NCBI GenBank assembly: GCA_018267355.1
Contig: JAFDYP010000449.1
Coordinates: forward strand, 1-6,072
Source: Bacteroidota bacterium
GTDB lineage: Bacteria > Bacteroidota > Bacteroidia > Chitinophagales > LD1
Length of the DNA: 6,072 nucleotides
Direction of reading: 5' to 3'
Within the stretch, counting starts at the first letter, position 1, and each line of letters starts with the position of its first letter. Positions 5,286 through 6,072 of this stretch are shown here, piece after piece. The notes below the pieces were generated by a model. It did no database searches. It was given only the letters and a program-made list of their open reading frames with translations, and had not been told where the DNA came from. The position numbers and the translations under genes are program-made.

Positions 5286-6035
5286 CTACTGCTGAATGGT
5301 AACGCGCCCATCCTTGATACTTTTCAGATGCTCTCCACGCGCGTGGATGTCTTTGAATCCTTCTATAAAGATATCGCGCAGCAATACGCCCGTCTCTATC
5401 TGTGGTACAGGTTTGAGCATGTCGAGTTTCTCGCCGCCATTGGCCAGGTAGTCGCTGAGGGCAAAGACGTATTTCTTAGACGGATCAAAAGGCTTTCCCT
5501 GAATGGTGATATTGATGGCCTTCTTATCTTTTGAGATCACATAGCGGGCACCGGCCAGCGGCACACCCCCGGCGCCGGCCATCCGGTCAAAGAGCTGCTG
5601 TGTCAGGTCTCCATTGAGCTCCAGCAGCACGAGGAGATTATCAAAGGGCATGAGCTCAAATGCCTGGCCGCGGGTCACATTGCCCTTTGGCAGCTGCGGC
5701 AGGCGTATGCCACCGAAATTGATCATGGCTACATCTACATGGCGCTTGCCATATTTTTCTGCTTTCTGCAGGAGTATCTCTGAGAGGATATTGCCCAGGT
5801 CAGACTCCGGCATCTGTTTGGTCAGGACGGTGTCACTGACCACCAGTACCTGATTCATCTCAGCATCCATAGAGTCGCGGTAGGGCCGTATAGTGGCGGC
5901 CATCTTTGCATCAAAGCCCTTGAGAGAATCAGTCATCCGACGCTCTGTGGCGCTATACTGCACGGGTGCCATGCGGCTGGTGCAGGAGCTGAGCAGGAGC
6001 AGCACTGCTATATATATGTATCCACTTTTCTTCAT
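5286..6035 (-). CDS. Lipoprotein with 5'-nucleotidase C-terminal (substrate-binding) domain
   Basis: Encodes 249 residues from the ATG at 6035. A GTG directly before it (6038) would add one residue but is less likely. The N-terminus (YIYIAVLLLLSSC) is a lipoprotein signal with the lipid cysteine at C18. The mature protein is the UshA C-terminal domain alone. Family motifs are ESDLGNILSE (77-86), NFGGIR (106-111), FELMPFDN (126-133) and SDYLANGGEKL (194-204). By homology the NxGGIR arginine helps bind the substrate phosphate, and aromatics in the PFDN and DYLANGG motifs would stack on the base. The last motif has Y196 and reads GGE where many relatives have GGD. There is no metal site, so it cannot act alone. 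It should pair with the metallophosphatase encoded 34 bp downstream, anchoring or completing that enzyme. The upstream promoter lies mostly outside the window. Confidence 0.93.
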   Translation of the reverse strand: MKKSGYIYIAVLLLLSSCTSRMAPVQYSATERRMTDSLKGFDAKMAATIRPYRDSMDAEMNQVLVVSDTVLTKQMPESDLGNILSEILLQKAEKYGKRHVDVAMINFGGIRLPQLPKGNVTRGQAFELMPFDNLLVLLELNGDLTQQLFDRMAGAGGVPLAGARYVISKDKKAINITIQGKPFDPSKKYVFALSDYLANGGEKLDMLKPVPQIETGVLLRDIFIEGFKDIHARGEHLKSIKDGRVTIQQ

Positions 6036-6043
6036 CACTGCGG

Positions 6044-6050
6044 CAAAGTA
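6044..6050 (-). promoter_or_regulatory. Possible -7 box for the nucleotidase operon
   Basis: On the minus strand TACTTTG lies eight bases before the lipoprotein ATG and resembles TAnnTTTG with one base missing. The matching -33 element would fall at or beyond the window edge, so it cannot be tested. If real, the transcript would be nearly leaderless. Confidence 0.2.
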
Positions 6051-6072
6051 TGATTTGTCCTCACAATCACCA

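Noticed and set aside
5130..5534. Plus-strand open frame of 134 codons spanning the gap between the nucleotidase genes
   Set aside because: It is antisense to the ends of both genes, and its product has no domain or signal.
4325..6035. Broken (frameshifted) single nucleotidase gene
   Set aside because: The two halves are in the reverse of the fused order and each has its own start, stop and export signal, so this is a true two-gene arrangement and not a pseudogene.

Overview
The window looks like an ordinary piece of a Bacteroidota chromosome, probably Chitinophagia-like. Three things point there: the DnaA sequence, a UshA-type 5'-nucleotidase split into two separate genes, and start codons with no Shine-Dalgarno sequence but TAnnTTTG-like boxes nearby. 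The family placement comes from remembered sequence features, not from a search. Base composition is mixed: the first half of the lipoprotein gene reaches about 70% G+C in lines counted by hand, while the stretch upstream of dnaA falls to about 27-33%.

Layout. Positions 1-327 hold no convincing complete gene but contain five consecutive inverted repeats. A plus-strand gene (328-1224) encodes a cysteine-rich putative lipoprotein of unknown function and ends in a good intrinsic terminator. It converges on four minus-strand genes. In the order they are transcribed (right to left) these are: a lipoprotein with the UshA C-terminal, substrate-binding domain (6035-5286); a secreted metallophosphatase with the matching catalytic domain (5251-4325); a 193-bp AT-rich gap with DnaA-box-like sites; dnaA (4131-2692), which ends in an intrinsic terminator; and a lone MacB/FtsX-type ABC transporter permease (2555-1290).

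How they work together. The two nucleotidase genes are only 34 bp apart and very probably form an operon whose products jointly make up one periplasmic or surface nucleotide-salvage enzyme. dnaA is a complete replication initiator. The AT-rich DNA in front of it may carry an autoregulated promoter and possibly part of an origin. The permease has no ATPase partner in the window. No tRNA, rRNA, insertion sequence, CRISPR array or phage gene was seen, and I found no convincing undescribed multi-gene system. The least explained parts are the hairpin-rich leader at 71-304, the cysteine-rich lipoprotein, and the repeats upstream of dnaA.
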